The notes: generated by a model from the letters alone, not told the origin. Counted from the first letter of the stretch, positions 24,442 through 33,941 are shown. The stretch is DNA of 64,000 nucleotides from Adlercreutzia sp. ZJ473 (GCF_013185065.1 NZ_JAAVTO010000002.1:43703-107702); one strand, 5' to 3'. Program-made: numbers and translations.

Positions 24442-24493
24442 CGAACGCGGCTGCGCCCGGGGCGCGGCGAACGCGGCTGCGCCCGGGGCGCGG
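24442..24493 (+). repeat. Perfect 26-bp tandem duplication
   Basis: Two adjacent identical 26-bp copies (24442-24467 and 24468-24493), each starting CGAACGCGGCTGCGCC. They lie between the GGDEF/EAL gene and the LOG-family gene, 36 bases upstream of its ATG. Confidence 0.85.
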
Positions 24494-24529
24494 CCGCACT
24501 TGCGTGAAGAGGCTTTCGAAGGAGCTGCC

Positions 24530-25120
24530 ATGAACGTTGTCGTATACTGCGGGTCGAACGGCGGGGCTAACGCCCGCTTTGCCGAATGTGCGCGTGAGCT
24601 GGGCGCATGGATTGCACGGCACGGCCATGCGCTGGTGTACGGCGGCAGCTCGGTGGGGCTCATGGGCATCGTGTCGCGCGCCGTGCTGGACGGCGGCGGC
24701 GAGGTGTACGGGGTCGAGCCGCGCTTCTTCATCGAGGCGGGCGTCGCGCAGCACGACCTGACGGAGCTCTTCGAAGTGGAGACGATGGGCGAGCGCAAGG
24801 CGAAGATGATCGAGCTGGGCGAGGCGTTCGTCGCCATCCCTGGCGGCGTGGGCACGCTCGAGGAGATATCCGAGATCATGTCGCGCATCCGACTGGGGCT
24901 CGGGCCTGCCGAGTGCTACCTCCTCAACCTCGACGGCTTCTACGACCCGCTGCGGGCGCTGCTTGAGAACATGCTCGCGCAGGGCTTCATCGAGCAGTCC
25001 GACATGGAGCGCTTCCACTTCCCCGCAAGCATGGACGACCTGACGGCGAGCATCGAGCACGGGCAGAGCTGCCCCGCGCAGCGCCTCGTCACGGCAAGCG
25101 AGCTCATCTCGCCGCGCTGA
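24530..25120 (+). CDS. LOG-family phosphoribohydrolase (TIGR00730)
   Basis: 196 aa from ATG 24530 with GAAGGAG upstream. VVVYCGSNGGAN opens the Rossmann-like fold. GGSSVGLMG and PGGVGTLEE are the family signature loops, the latter binding the nucleotide phosphate and catalytic Arg/Glu. Family members release free bases from nucleoside 5'-monophosphates (cytokinin-type LOG activity). In bacteria the physiological substrate is often unclear. It stands alone between a repeat-rich gap and a convergent ABC exporter. Confidence 0.9.
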   Translation: MNVVVYCGSNGGANARFAECARELGAWIARHGHALVYGGSSVGLMGIVSRAVLDGGGEVYGVEPRFFIEAGVAQHDLTELFEVETMGERKAKMIELGEAFVAIPGGVGTLEEISEIMSRIRLGLGPAECYLLNLDGFYDPLRALLENMLAQGFIEQSDMERFHFPASMDDLTASIEHGQSCPAQRLVTASELISPR

Positions 25121-25224
25121 GGCGGTCCTCGGGCGCTTCGCAGCGTCTGGGCGGCTCCTGCCGCTTCGCAGCATCCGGCGGCTCCCGCCGCGCGGACACG
25201 CGAGCGCTTTTGCGTCCCGCCGCC

Positions 25225-27102
25225 TTACTCAAGGTAGGCGCCGGTCTGGCGGCTCCAGAGGTGCGCGTAGGCGCCGCCGGCCTCGATGAGGCTTCCGTGC
25301 GGGCCGTCCTCGGCCACCTTCCCGTCGGCCAGGACCACGATGCGGTCGAGGCTCGCCACCGTGGACAGGCGATGCGCCACCACGATGCACGTGCGCCCCT
25401 TCATGAGCGTGGCGAGCGCGTCCTGCACGAGCCGCTCGCTCTCGGAGTCCAGCGCGCTCGTGGCCTCGTCGAGCACGAGCACGGGGCAGTCAGCCAGCAG
25501 CGCGCGGGCGATGGCGACGCGCTGGCGCTGCCCACCCGAGAGCTTCACGCCGCGCTCGCCCGTGACGGTGTCGAAGCCCTGCGGCAGCTTCTCGATGAAC
25601 TCGAGCGCGTTGGCGAGCCGCGCCGCCTCGCGGATCTCCTCGCGCGTGGCGTCGGGCCGCCCGTAGGCGATGTTCTCGGCGATGGTGCGGTGGAACAGCA
25701 GCGCCTCCTGCGGCACGTAGGCGATCTGGCGGCGCAGCGACTGCTGGGTGGTCTCGGCGACGTTCTGCCCGTCGATGAGGATGGCGCCTTCCTGGATGTC
25801 GGCCAGCCGCAGCAGGAGCTTGGTGAGCGTGGTCTTCCCCGCGCCCGACATGCCCACGAGCCCCACGCGCTGGCCGGCGGGGATGTGCAGGTTGAAGCCG
25901 TCGAACACCGTGGTCTTCGCGTTGCCGTCGGCGTAGTGGAACCCGATGCCCTCGAAGTCGATGGCGCCTTCGCGCACCTCGAGGTCGGGCGCGCCGGGGA
26001 CGTCGGCCACCAGGCGCGGCTCGTCGAGCACGAGCGTCATGCCGCTCGCGTCGCCGAACGCGCGGTTGAAGCGCTGCAGGCCGTTGTTGATGAAGTTAAA
26101 CTGGTTCGTGATGGTGTAGGTGTAGGTGAACATCATCACGAGCGTGCCGGGCGTGATGCCGAACCACGCGTTGCCGCCGGCGATGAATACCGCCACCACG
26201 CTCATGATGACCACGGTGATGGCGGCCGTGATGATGCCGCGCGTGAGGCTGGCGCGCATGCGCTTGGAGTCGCGCTTCACCACCTCGCGGTTGAACTGGT
26301 CGAACAGCCCGCGCTCGTAGTCTTCGCGCCCGTAGGTCTTCACGGCCAGGATGTTCGCCACCGAGTCGGACAGCTCGCCGGAGAGCTGGTTCTGGGCGCT
26401 GGCGGCCTTCTCGTTCAGCGTGAGGATGCGCTTGTACATGCGGTACGACACGACGGCGTACACCACGAGCAGCACCATGAGGATGACCACGTAGGCGGGC
26501 ACGCGCGGCGCCAGGATGCCGCAGGTGAACACGATGGAGCAGAACACGGGCATGAACGGGAAGTTCAGGTTCTCGAGCACCAGGTTGTAGGCGGAGAGGA
26601 ACTTGGTGGTCTGGCTCACGAGCGTGCCGCCGAAGCGGTTGGAGTGGAACGACATCGACTGGTTGCACAGCGCGTCGAAGCAGAGCGTCGAGAGGTCGTA
26701 GCTCGCGGCGATCTCGAGCTTGTAGAGCGTGTAGTCCTGCAGCTTGCTGGCTGTCTGGCCGAGCACGTTGATGGCGACGAGCGCCGCGACGTAGGGCGCG
26801 AACACGCTGACGACCTGGTCGGGCGCCACGGGGCTCGCGCTCACGCGGTCGACCACGAGGCTCATGACGAAGGGGTTGCCGTAGGACAGGAGCGCCACGT
26901 AGGCGAACGTGGAGAGCTGCAGCGCCACGAAGAGCCCCAGGTGCGAGCGCGTGATCTGCCAGAAGTAGTGCAGCGTGCGCCGCGTGGTCGAGGGCGCGGC
27001 GGGCACGCGCGCGGGGGAGGGGGATGCGGTGGTGGCGGCGTTGCTGGCGGGCGCGGCGTTCGCGGGCGCGCCAGACGCAGCGGGGGCGGTGCGTTTGCTC
27101 AT
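25225..27102 (-). CDS. ABC exporter, fused membrane and ATPase domains
   Basis: 625 aa from ATG 27100-27102 with AAAGGA upstream. A low-complexity Ala/Pro/Ser head (residues 2-45) precedes six transmembrane helices (about 60-345). The nucleotide-binding domain has Walker A GMSGAGKTT, the signature LSGGQRQRVAIARALL, Walker B VLVLDEAT and switch AHRLST. It is a half-transporter that would form a homodimer or pair with an unlinked partner. Lipid, peptide or drug export is typical of this MsbA/LmrA-like class. The substrate is unknown. Confidence 0.92.
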   Translation of the reverse strand: MSKRTAPAASGAPANAAPASNAATTASPSPARVPAAPSTTRRTLHYFWQITRSHLGLFVALQLSTFAYVALLSYGNPFVMSLVVDRVSASPVAPDQVVSVFAPYVAALVAINVLGQTASKLQDYTLYKLEIAASYDLSTLCFDALCNQSMSFHSNRFGGTLVSQTTKFLSAYNLVLENLNFPFMPVFCSIVFTCGILAPRVPAYVVILMVLLVVYAVVSYRMYKRILTLNEKAASAQNQLSGELSDSVANILAVKTYGREDYERGLFDQFNREVVKRDSKRMRASLTRGIITAAITVVIMSVVAVFIAGGNAWFGITPGTLVMMFTYTYTITNQFNFINNGLQRFNRAFGDASGMTLVLDEPRLVADVPGAPDLEVREGAIDFEGIGFHYADGNAKTTVFDGFNLHIPAGQRVGLVGMSGAGKTTLTKLLLRLADIQEGAILIDGQNVAETTQQSLRRQIAYVPQEALLFHRTIAENIAYGRPDATREEIREAARLANALEFIEKLPQGFDTVTGERGVKLSGGQRQRVAIARALLADCPVLVLDEATSALDSESERLVQDALATLMKGRTCIVVAHRLSTVASLDRIVVLADGKVAEDGPHGSLIEAGGAYAHLWSRQTGAYLE

Positions 27103-27213
27103 GCGGAGGTCCTTTCGTGTCTCGGCATGATTATAGAGCGTTTGCCAAGCCGATGCTGCGCTCCGCACGCCGCCCGGGCCACCCCGCCGCGCCCCCGTCG
27201 CCTCGCTCCGCTC

Positions 27214-28182
27214 CTAGCCGAGGGGCGGCCGGCCGCCGCGCGCCCAGGCGCGGGCCATGCGGATGCCTCCCTCGGCGGGGGAGGCGCTGATGTGGCGGAT
27301 GTCATCTGCGAGCAGGGACGTGCGCGCGAGGATCTCGGCGACAACCAGGCTGCGGAAGCGCTCGTTGCGAAAGAGGCCGTCCGCGAGGGCCACGATCGCC
27401 GCGGCGTCGCCGTGCTCGGAGAGGGCGCGCACGAGGGAGGCGGCGTAGCCGGCGAGGTAGCGCGCGGCCTGGCGGCGGATGTCCTCGCAGACAGGCGATG
27501 GGGCGCACTCGAGCGCGATGCGCGCGAACGCGGCGATCTCGTCGGAGCGCACGAGGCGCGCGGCCGCCTCGCCCATGCTGCAGGATGAGTCCGCGCCCTC
27601 GGGCGCAAGCGCGCGCCTCACCAGCGCGAACGCGGGGTCGTCCTCGCGGCAGCCGTCCTCGCGCAAAAGCGCCTCGCGCAGAAGCGCCGCGCCCGCCCAG
27701 CAGCCCGACCCCAGGTCGCTCACCTGGTAGCCCCAGCCGCCGACGCGCCGCGCCACCGCGCCGTCCGCGTCGACGCCGAGCGCCACCGAGCCCGTGCCCG
27801 CTACCACCACCACGCCGGCGCCGTCCGCGACCGTGCGCAGCGCGAGCAGCGCGTCGTTGCAGACGTGGTGGCGCGCAAGGTCGAGCCCGCAGGCGGCCAG
27901 CGCGCTTCGGTACGCCGCCGCGTCGGCCGCCGAGTCGCACCCCGACAGCCCCCACACGCCGCGCACGTCCCCAAGCGCCGCCCCGCGCACGTCGAGCTCG
28001 CGGCGCAGCCGCCTCACGCCCGCGCTGATCTCGGCTCGCGCGGCATCCGGCCCCACCGACTTGAAGCTCGTCGAGCCCACCTGGAAGCGCGCGAGCTCGG
28101 CTCCCCCTGCGTCGACCAGCAAGAGCTCCGTCGAGCTGCCGCCCCCGTCGACGGCCAGCAGGAGGCCGCGCGCCGCTCCCAA
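27214..28182 (-). CDS. BadF/BadG/BcrA/BcrD-type ATPase, N-acetylglucosamine kinase-like
   Basis: 322 aa. The start is a TTG at 28180-28182, three bases after the fbp stop, since no ATG or GTG precedes the fold. The actin-like ATPase motifs are visible: phosphate 1 LAVDGGGSSTELLLVD, phosphate 2 VVVVAGTGSVALG and the GWGYQVSDLGSGCWAG segment. They match BadF/N-acetylglucosamine kinase-family proteins. It would phosphorylate an amino sugar or act as a reductase activator. Its close coupling to fbp suggests sugar metabolism. The N-terminus is the least certain part. Confidence 0.82.
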   Translation of the reverse strand: MGAARGLLLAVDGGGSSTELLLVDAGGAELARFQVGSTSFKSVGPDAARAEISAGVRRLRRELDVRGAALGDVRGVWGLSGCDSAADAAAYRSALAACGLDLARHHVCNDALLALRTVADGAGVVVVAGTGSVALGVDADGAVARRVGGWGYQVSDLGSGCWAGAALLREALLREDGCREDDPAFALVRRALAPEGADSSCSMGEAAARLVRSDEIAAFARIALECAPSPVCEDIRRQAARYLAGYAASLVRALSEHGDAAAIVALADGLFRNERFRSLVVAEILARTSLLADDIRHISASPAEGGIRMARAWARGGRPPLG

Positions 28183-28184
28183 GC

Positions 28185-30137
28185 CTAGCCCCGCTCGGGG
28201 ATCAGGCCGCGCCGGTACGCCTCGAGCAGGCGCTCCAAGTCGGCGATCTGGGCCTTCAGCTTCGCGCCCGTGTCGGTGTCGGCCACGCGCGTGCGCTCCT
28301 CCACGCGCTCGACCACGTGGCGCGACGAGTGGATGTCGAGCTCGTTCTCCACGGCGGCGCGCGTCGACTCGAGCGGCTCGTGCGCGGCGAGCACGAAGCC
28401 GTAGGAGTTCGAGATCAGCGTGTAGCCCGCGATGCCGGTGGTGGGCTGGTACGCCTTCGAGAACCCGCCGTCGATGGTGAGCACGCGCCCGCCGCACTTC
28501 ACCGGGTCCTCGCCGTCCTTCACCTTCACCGGCACGTGCCCGCACACGATGCGCGACGTGGCGGGGTCCATCCCGAAGTCCTCGAAGATGCCCGCGATCA
28601 CGTGCTCGTCGTTGAGCAGCGTGTAGAACGGGTTCTTCACCTCCTTGCGCGCGGCCTTGTCGGCGATCAGGTACAGCTCGAACGTGGCCATCTTGCTCTT
28701 CGCGAACAAAGGCGAGCCGGGCGAGAGCCACATCCACCACAGAAGGTCGCGCCCGCGCGTGCGCGCCGCCTCGTCTGAGCTGAAGAACGCCTCGCGCACG
28801 TGGTGCTCGAGCGCGTCGTAGAGCGCGCGGCCGGCGAGCTTCTCGCCGAACACGTCGACCTTCATGAGCGAGCCGTCGGGGTTGAGCGGGACGCACGCGT
28901 GGAACAGCAGGTTGGAGTTGTAGATCTTGTAGAGGCTGCCTGCCTCCAAGAGGAAGCGCATGTGGCGCTGCAGCTTCTCGCAGCCGACGAACGTCTGCTC
29001 GAGCCGCCGCATGACGTTCTCCTCCTCGGGCGTGAGGCGGTAGGGGTCGGCCGGGTCGATGGTGGGGAACACCTTGTCGGTGAGCTCGTACTCCACGCCG
29101 TCGAGGAGCACGGTGCCGCGCTCGTAGTCGATCTTGTCCAGGAGCTTGCGGTCCTCAAGCCCGAAGCTCGGGTTCTCGTCGATGAGCTGGCCCTCCACTT
29201 TGAACTGGATGACGGCCATGGCCTTCTGGATCTTCACGTTCACCACGTGCTCGCGCTCGGTGAGCTGCGGGTTGCCCTTGAGGCCGAACGCCACGCAGGG
29301 GTCGTCGGCGTAGGCGCGCTGCGCGAACCCGGCGAGCGGCAGGATGTTGATGCCGTAGGCGTCCTCGAGGATGGAGAGGTTGCCGTAGCGCGCGCAGTTG
29401 CGCACCACGTGCGCGATGCAGCCGCGCTGCCCGAGCGAGGCGCCCATCCACACGATGTCGTGGTTGCCCCACTGGATGTCCACCGAGTGGAAGCCGGCCA
29501 GCGTGTCCAGGATGGTGTGCGGGTAGGGCCCGCGGTCGTAGATGTCGCCCACGATGTGCAGATGGTCGATGGCCAGCCGCTGGATGAGCAGGCACAGCGC
29601 CTCCACGAGCGCCCGCGCGCGGCCCGTGCGCATCACCGCGTCGATGATGTCGGCGTAGTACGCCTCGCGCTTCACGGCGTAGTTGTTCTCCGTCATGAGC
29701 TCTTCGATGATGTAGGCGAACTCGGGGGGCAGCGCGCGGCGCACCTTCGAGCGCGTGTACTTGCCCGACGCCTGCTTGCACACCTCGACGAGCCGCAGGA
29801 TGGTGGTGGAGAACCAGGCGCGCTCGTCCTGCACCTGCGGCAGGACGAGGTCCATCTTCTCGCGCGGGTAGTAGATGAGCGTGGCGAGCGAGCGCTTCTC
29901 GGCGAAGGAGAGCTCGTCGCCGAAGGTGTCGTCGATCTTGAGGCGGATGGAGCCCGAGCCGTTCTTCAGAAGGTGCGAGAACGCCTCGAACTCGCCATGG
30001 ATGTCGGAGGCGAAGATCTCGGTGCCCTTCGGCAGGCTCAAGACCGCGCTCAAGTTGATGATCTCAGCCGATGCCTTCGCCTCGGAGGGGAACAGGCGGG
30101 AGAGCAGTTCCAGGTATCGGGTTTCGCTTGCGTCCAT
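28185..30137 (-). CDS. fbp: Class III fructose-1,6-bisphosphatase
   Basis: 650 aa from ATG 30135-30137 with GAAGGAG upstream. Metallophosphoesterase motifs are visible near the N-terminus: FASDIHGEFEAF, GDIYDRGPYPH and WGNHDIVWMG. Late motifs are CGHVPVKVKDGEDP and GGFSKAYQP. This is the Bacillus-type FBPase, dephosphorylating fructose 1,6-bisphosphate in gluconeogenesis. Its length is normal (about 640-670). A TACAAT -10 (30231-30226) gives it its own promoter. The kinase-like gene follows immediately and is probably cotranscribed. Confidence 0.93.
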   Translation of the reverse strand: MDASETRYLELLSRLFPSEAKASAEIINLSAVLSLPKGTEIFASDIHGEFEAFSHLLKNGSGSIRLKIDDTFGDELSFAEKRSLATLIYYPREKMDLVLPQVQDERAWFSTTILRLVEVCKQASGKYTRSKVRRALPPEFAYIIEELMTENNYAVKREAYYADIIDAVMRTGRARALVEALCLLIQRLAIDHLHIVGDIYDRGPYPHTILDTLAGFHSVDIQWGNHDIVWMGASLGQRGCIAHVVRNCARYGNLSILEDAYGINILPLAGFAQRAYADDPCVAFGLKGNPQLTEREHVVNVKIQKAMAVIQFKVEGQLIDENPSFGLEDRKLLDKIDYERGTVLLDGVEYELTDKVFPTIDPADPYRLTPEEENVMRRLEQTFVGCEKLQRHMRFLLEAGSLYKIYNSNLLFHACVPLNPDGSLMKVDVFGEKLAGRALYDALEHHVREAFFSSDEAARTRGRDLLWWMWLSPGSPLFAKSKMATFELYLIADKAARKEVKNPFYTLLNDEHVIAGIFEDFGMDPATSRIVCGHVPVKVKDGEDPVKCGGRVLTIDGGFSKAYQPTTGIAGYTLISNSYGFVLAAHEPLESTRAAVENELDIHSSRHVVERVEERTRVADTDTGAKLKAQIADLERLLEAYRRGLIPERG

Positions 30138-30225
30138 GATGCTCCTTCGGGTTGCGCGCGGGCCGGGCCTGCGCAAGTGCTCGCTTTCCCGCGGCGGCGC
30201 GCCCGCCGCGGGCTGGGTTGGCGCT

Positions 30226-30231
30226 ATTGTA
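30226..30231 (-). promoter_or_regulatory. TACAAT -10 element for fbp
   Basis: Minus-strand TACAAT 89 bases before the fbp ATG, just beneath the hairpin that ends the RNA methyltransferase gene. Confidence 0.4.
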
Positions 30232-30238
30232 GCGAAGC

Positions 30239-30281
30239 GCGCGCCGCCGCATGGGGCCGCAGGCGGAAACCGGCGGCGCGC
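30239..30281 (-). terminator. Hairpin after the RNA methyltransferase gene
   Basis: An 11-bp perfect stem, GCGCGCCGCCG (30239-30249) with 30271-30281, and a 21-base loop. It lies in the 178-bp gap between the methyltransferase stop and fbp. No T-run follows. Confidence 0.45.
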
Positions 30282-30315
30282 GGCACGAACGCGCAGGTGG
30301 GGGCGGACGGAGCGC

Positions 30316-31359
30316 CTAGCTCAGGCGCTTCAGGACCGCTACGAAGAACCCCTCGTAGAGCTCGGTGGGCCTCACGCACGCCGCCCCCTCGAGCGCGCAG
30401 GGCAAGAGCGGCACGCCTTCGAGCAGCCCGTCCGGCAGCGGGACCACCTCGGCGTTCACGGGCTTGGCGGGACGCTGCCTCTCGCCGCCGCGGCGCTTGC
30501 CGCGCCCGCGCCTGCCGCGCCCGCGCCTGCCGCCGCGCGGCGCGCCTGCCAGCTCGTCCTTCGAGGGGTTGAGCACGCTCTCGATGAGCAGCTCGTTCTC
30601 CTCGGGCAGTATCGAGCACGTGGCGTACACCACGATGCCGCCGGGGCGCACCGTCTCGAACGCCTTGCGCAGCAGCGCCCGCTGCGTCTTCACGCTGCGC
30701 TCGAGCAGCTCGCCCGAGAACCCGCCGCAGTAGGCGCCGCCTGCCAGCGACACCGTGCCCGAGCCCGAGCAGGGCGCGTCGAGCAGCACCTTGTCGAAGG
30801 TGAAGAACTCGTCGAGCTTGCGCGCGTCGCACTCCATCACGTTGCAGCGGGCGACGCCCTGCTTCTCGAGGTTGTGGCGCAGCTTCTGGGCGCGCACGGC
30901 GTTCTTCTCGCAGGCGGTGATCAGCGCCTTGCCGCCTGAGAGCGCGGCCGTCTGGCAGGTCTTGCCGCCGGGCGCGGCCGCCATGTCGAGGATGTTCTCG
31001 CCCGGACGCGGGTCGAGCGCGAGCGGCGGCAGCATGGCCGAGAGGCTCTGCAGGTAGACCTTCCCCTGCGCGTAGGCGTCAAGCGCGCGCAGGGCGGGCT
31101 CGCTGCCCGCGTCCGTGACGAAGGCGTCGGCGTAGAAGGCGGGCGCGCGCCAGGCGATGCCCGCCGCGTCAAGCTCCGCGGCCACCTCCGCAGGCGAGGC
31201 CTTCAGCGTGTTGGCGCGCAGCGTGCACGCGCGCGAGGCGGCGTACCCGGCGATGATGTCGTCCGTGACTTCGGGTTCGTAGTGGCTGGCAAGGCGCGCG
31301 AGCAGCTCGGGGGGAAGCCCGAGCGCCTCTGCGCGCTCCTGCGCTTCGGTCGTGCCCAC
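30316..31359 (-). CDS. RsmB/RsmF-type RNA cytosine-C5 methyltransferase
   Basis: 347 aa from a GTG at 31357-31359, the only start that follows the upstream gene. SAM-binding motif DMAAAPGGKT, motif IV DAPCSGSGT with its Cys, and motif VI YATCSILPEEN with the catalytic Cys define the NOL1/NOP2/Sun family. These enzymes methylate C5 of rRNA or tRNA cytosines. An inserted basic Arg/Gly stretch (around residues 262-286, GRRGRGRRGRGKRRGG) precedes the C-terminal strand and may bind RNA. The start is nine bases from the macro-domain gene stop, so both share a transcript. Confidence 0.9.
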   Translation of the reverse strand: MGTTEAQERAEALGLPPELLARLASHYEPEVTDDIIAGYAASRACTLRANTLKASPAEVAAELDAAGIAWRAPAFYADAFVTDAGSEPALRALDAYAQGKVYLQSLSAMLPPLALDPRPGENILDMAAAPGGKTCQTAALSGGKALITACEKNAVRAQKLRHNLEKQGVARCNVMECDARKLDEFFTFDKVLLDAPCSGSGTVSLAGGAYCGGFSGELLERSVKTQRALLRKAFETVRPGGIVVYATCSILPEENELLIESVLNPSKDELAGAPRGGRRGRGRRGRGKRRGGERQRPAKPVNAEVVPLPDGLLEGVPLLPCALEGAACVRPTELYEGFFVAVLKRLS

Positions 31360-31367
31360 GGCGCGCC

Positions 31368-32243
31368 CTAGCGGATCGTGACGCCCTCGGGGAGCTCGAC
31401 GCTGCGCCAGTCGAACTCGTCGGCGTCCTCGTCCTCCGCGCTCGCCCGGGCGGCCTGCGCCGCCGCGGCTGCGGCCTCCTCGCGCGCGGACTTCCCGAAA
31501 GCCGCGTCGAACGCGTCGAAGGCCGCGCGCGGCACGGCGAACACCACGCGCGCGACGGCGCCGGGGTGCGCCTCGATCCATGCGCTGAACAGCGACGTCA
31601 CCTGCTCGGCGGGGTAGCCGAGGCGCCCGCAGCCGAACGCGCCCACGATGAGCGTCTCGCACCCGTTCGCGGCGGCGATGCGCATGATCGTCTCGACGCG
31701 GTCGGCCAGCGCGCGGTCGCACTCGCGCTCGGAGCGGTGGTTCTCGAGGGCGCGGGCGCGCAGCGGCTCGGGGATGACGATCACGTCCGCCTTGCGGATG
31801 CTGCCGTCGCGCGAGAACGCCACGTCGGGCAGGTACGCCGCGCGGTCGGTGAACAGCCCGCCGCGGCGGTAGTCGCGGTTCTTGTCGTGGTAGAGGCCCT
31901 TGACCTCGCAGAGCACCTGGTAGAGGTTGCTCGCGGCGCACAGGATCTGCTCGGGGCCGAACGCGCCGTCCTCGTAGGCGCCGCCGGGGCGCGTGAAGGC
32001 CGCCGGGTCGACCACGGCCGTCTTGCCCGCGCCCTGGCGGTAGAGGGCCTCGGGCGCGAACGCGGTGGTGACGCGCGTCTCGGTGGCGTCGAAGGGCGCC
32101 TCGCCCAGCTCGAGCGTGCGGCCCGCGCCCTCCTCGTAGATCGTCGCCGCCGCGGCGCACGCCGCCGTCTCGCTCGCGAACGCGCCCTTCATGAGCGCGT
32201 TGTGCTTGGCCGCCTGCTCGCGACGCTCGTCCCTGTCTGCCAT
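31368..32243 (-). CDS. TIGR02452 macro-domain protein (poly-ADP-ribose glycohydrolase-like)
   Basis: 291 aa from ATG 32241-32243 with AAGGAGG upstream. The signature RPGGAYEDGAFGPEQILC matches the PGGG...G...QEE.LC loop of TIGR02452/DUF2263, and GAFGCGRLGYP the later phosphate loop. These proteins have a macrodomain fold and hydrolyse ADP-ribose derivatives. The final 30 residues are a charged Ala/Glu tail. It is the first gene of a unit with the RNA methyltransferase. An NAD-derived signal or ADP-ribosylation repair role is inferred from the family only. Confidence 0.85.
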   Translation of the reverse strand: MADRDERREQAAKHNALMKGAFASETAACAAAATIYEEGAGRTLELGEAPFDATETRVTTAFAPEALYRQGAGKTAVVDPAAFTRPGGAYEDGAFGPEQILCAASNLYQVLCEVKGLYHDKNRDYRRGGLFTDRAAYLPDVAFSRDGSIRKADVIVIPEPLRARALENHRSERECDRALADRVETIMRIAAANGCETLIVGAFGCGRLGYPAEQVTSLFSAWIEAHPGAVARVVFAVPRAAFDAFDAAFGKSAREEAAAAAAQAARASAEDEDADEFDWRSVELPEGVTIR

Positions 32244-32329
32244 GATGCCTCCTTGAGAGTGGACCTCGGATGTGGACGGCCCCATCATATCCCACTTGGG
32301 CGCCCGCCGTGTTCGACGCGCGGTGCTCC

Positions 32330-33799
32330 CTAGCGCAAAAACAGGCGGACGAGGCTCAGCTTGGCCGCGGAGTAGGGCTGGTAGCGCAGGGGCAGGTCGC
32401 ACCAGGTGCCCTTCTTGAGCACGCTCTTCAGGTGGCTGAACGTCTCGAAGCTGCGGCGGCCGTGGTAGGCGCCCATGCCGGAGGCACCCACGCCGCCGAA
32501 GCCCATGCGGCTCGTGGCCAGATGGACGATGGTGTCGTTCACGCAGCCGCCGCCGAAGGGCACGTGGCCCAGGAAGCGCCTTTCGAGCTGCTTGTCGCGC
32601 GTGAACAGGTAGAGCGCGAGGGGCTTCTCGCGGCCCTTGACGAACGCCTCGGCCTCGTCCATGGACCTCACGCTGATGATGGGCAGCACCGGTCCGAAGA
32701 TCTCCTGCTGCATGGCGGGGTCGTCGCCTGAGCACCCCATCATGATGGTGGGCTCGACCTGCAGCGTCTCAGGGCTCACGCGCCCGCCGTACACCACCTT
32801 GGCGGGGTCGATGAGGCTGCTCACGCGCTTGAAGTGCTTCTCGTTCACCAGGTGCCCGTAGTCGGGGTTGCCCAAGGCGTCGGCGCCGTACATGCGCGCC
32901 GCGGCCGCGGCCAGCTTCTCGGCGAACTCCATCTCCACGGCCTCGTCGACGAGCACGTAGTCAGGCGCCACGCAGGTCTGCCCGACGTTGAGCCACTTGC
33001 CGAACGCCACGCGCGTCGCGGCCACGTCGAGGTCGGCGTCGCGCGCGATCACGCACGGGCTCTTCCCGCCGAGCTCGAGCGTCACGGGCGTGAGGTGACG
33101 CGCGGCCTTCTGCTGCACGAGCTTGCCGACCTCGACCGAGCCGGTGAAGAAGATGTAGTCGAAGCGCTGCTCCAAGAGCTCGGCGTTCTCGGCGCGTCCG
33201 CCGAGCACCACGTCGACGTGCCCCGGCTCGAACGTCTCGCGCAGGATGCGGGCGATCAGCGCGGAGGTGGCGGGCGAGTAGGCGCTCGGCTTCACCACGC
33301 AGCAGTTGCCCGCCGCGACGGCGCCGATGAGCGGCTCGAGCGCGAGCATGAACGGGTAGTTCCACGGCGACATCACGAGCGTCACGCCGTAGGGCTCGGG
33401 CACGACGCGGTAGCTCGAGGGGAAGTTCGCCAGGTCGGGCAGCACGTGGCGCGGGCGCGCCCACCGCCTCAGGTGGGAGGTCTGGTAGCCGAGCTCGGAG
33501 AGGGTGAGGCCGATCTCGCACAGGTACCCCTCGAAGGACGACTTCCCCAGATCCTGCCGCAGGGCGGACTTGATCTCGGCCTCGTGCGAGCGGATGGCCT
33601 CGTCGAGGCGCTTGAGCGCGCGCAGGCGGAAGTCGACGTCGATGGTCGCTCCGGTGGCGAAGAAGGCGCGCTGGCGCTCCATGACGCTTCCGATGTCGCC
33701 GGGCGCCTGCGCGGTGCGCTTGCGGCAGGGAGGGACGGGCGCGGCCAAGCAGGTCCTCGCCTGGCGGGTGCGGCGCAAGGCGGATGCGAGCGGGTTCAT
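32330..33799 (-). CDS. Aldehyde dehydrogenase, class 3-like
   Basis: 489 aa from ATG 33797-33799 with GAGGGAGG upstream. An internal Met at residue 40 (33682) would give the usual 450 aa. VTLELGGKSPCV carries the general-base Glu and LNVGQTCVAPDYV the catalytic Cys. GSVEVGKLV is the NAD(P) loop, and EIFGPVLPI and GGCVNDT complete the C-terminal signature. Class 3-type enzymes oxidise medium or aromatic aldehydes, and the C-terminal hydrophobic end (SLVRLFLR) may associate with membranes. It is a single gene between two different gene pairs. Confidence 0.92.
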   Translation of the reverse strand: MNPLASALRRTRQARTCLAAPVPPCRKRTAQAPGDIGSVMERQRAFFATGATIDVDFRLRALKRLDEAIRSHEAEIKSALRQDLGKSSFEGYLCEIGLTLSELGYQTSHLRRWARPRHVLPDLANFPSSYRVVPEPYGVTLVMSPWNYPFMLALEPLIGAVAAGNCCVVKPSAYSPATSALIARILRETFEPGHVDVVLGGRAENAELLEQRFDYIFFTGSVEVGKLVQQKAARHLTPVTLELGGKSPCVIARDADLDVAATRVAFGKWLNVGQTCVAPDYVLVDEAVEMEFAEKLAAAAARMYGADALGNPDYGHLVNEKHFKRVSSLIDPAKVVYGGRVSPETLQVEPTIMMGCSGDDPAMQQEIFGPVLPIISVRSMDEAEAFVKGREKPLALYLFTRDKQLERRFLGHVPFGGGCVNDTIVHLATSRMGFGGVGASGMGAYHGRRSFETFSHLKSVLKKGTWCDLPLRYQPYSAAKLSLVRLFLR

Positions 33800-33941
33800 G
33801 GGCGGCCTCCCTCGTGGTGAGCGCGGAAGGCCGCCGGACGCCTTGGGAAGCGTCCGGCGGCGCTAGGGGCTGTATCGTCTGAATGACAATATCGGGCGCG
33901 CGAGGGAGCCTGTCAAGTGCTCGGCCGAGCGCCGCTGCGCG

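Noticed and set aside
24275..24529. 85-residue N-terminal extension of the LOG protein
   Set aside because: It is made of the tandem repeat and basic low-complexity sequence; the ATG at 24530 has a proper ribosome site and fits family length.
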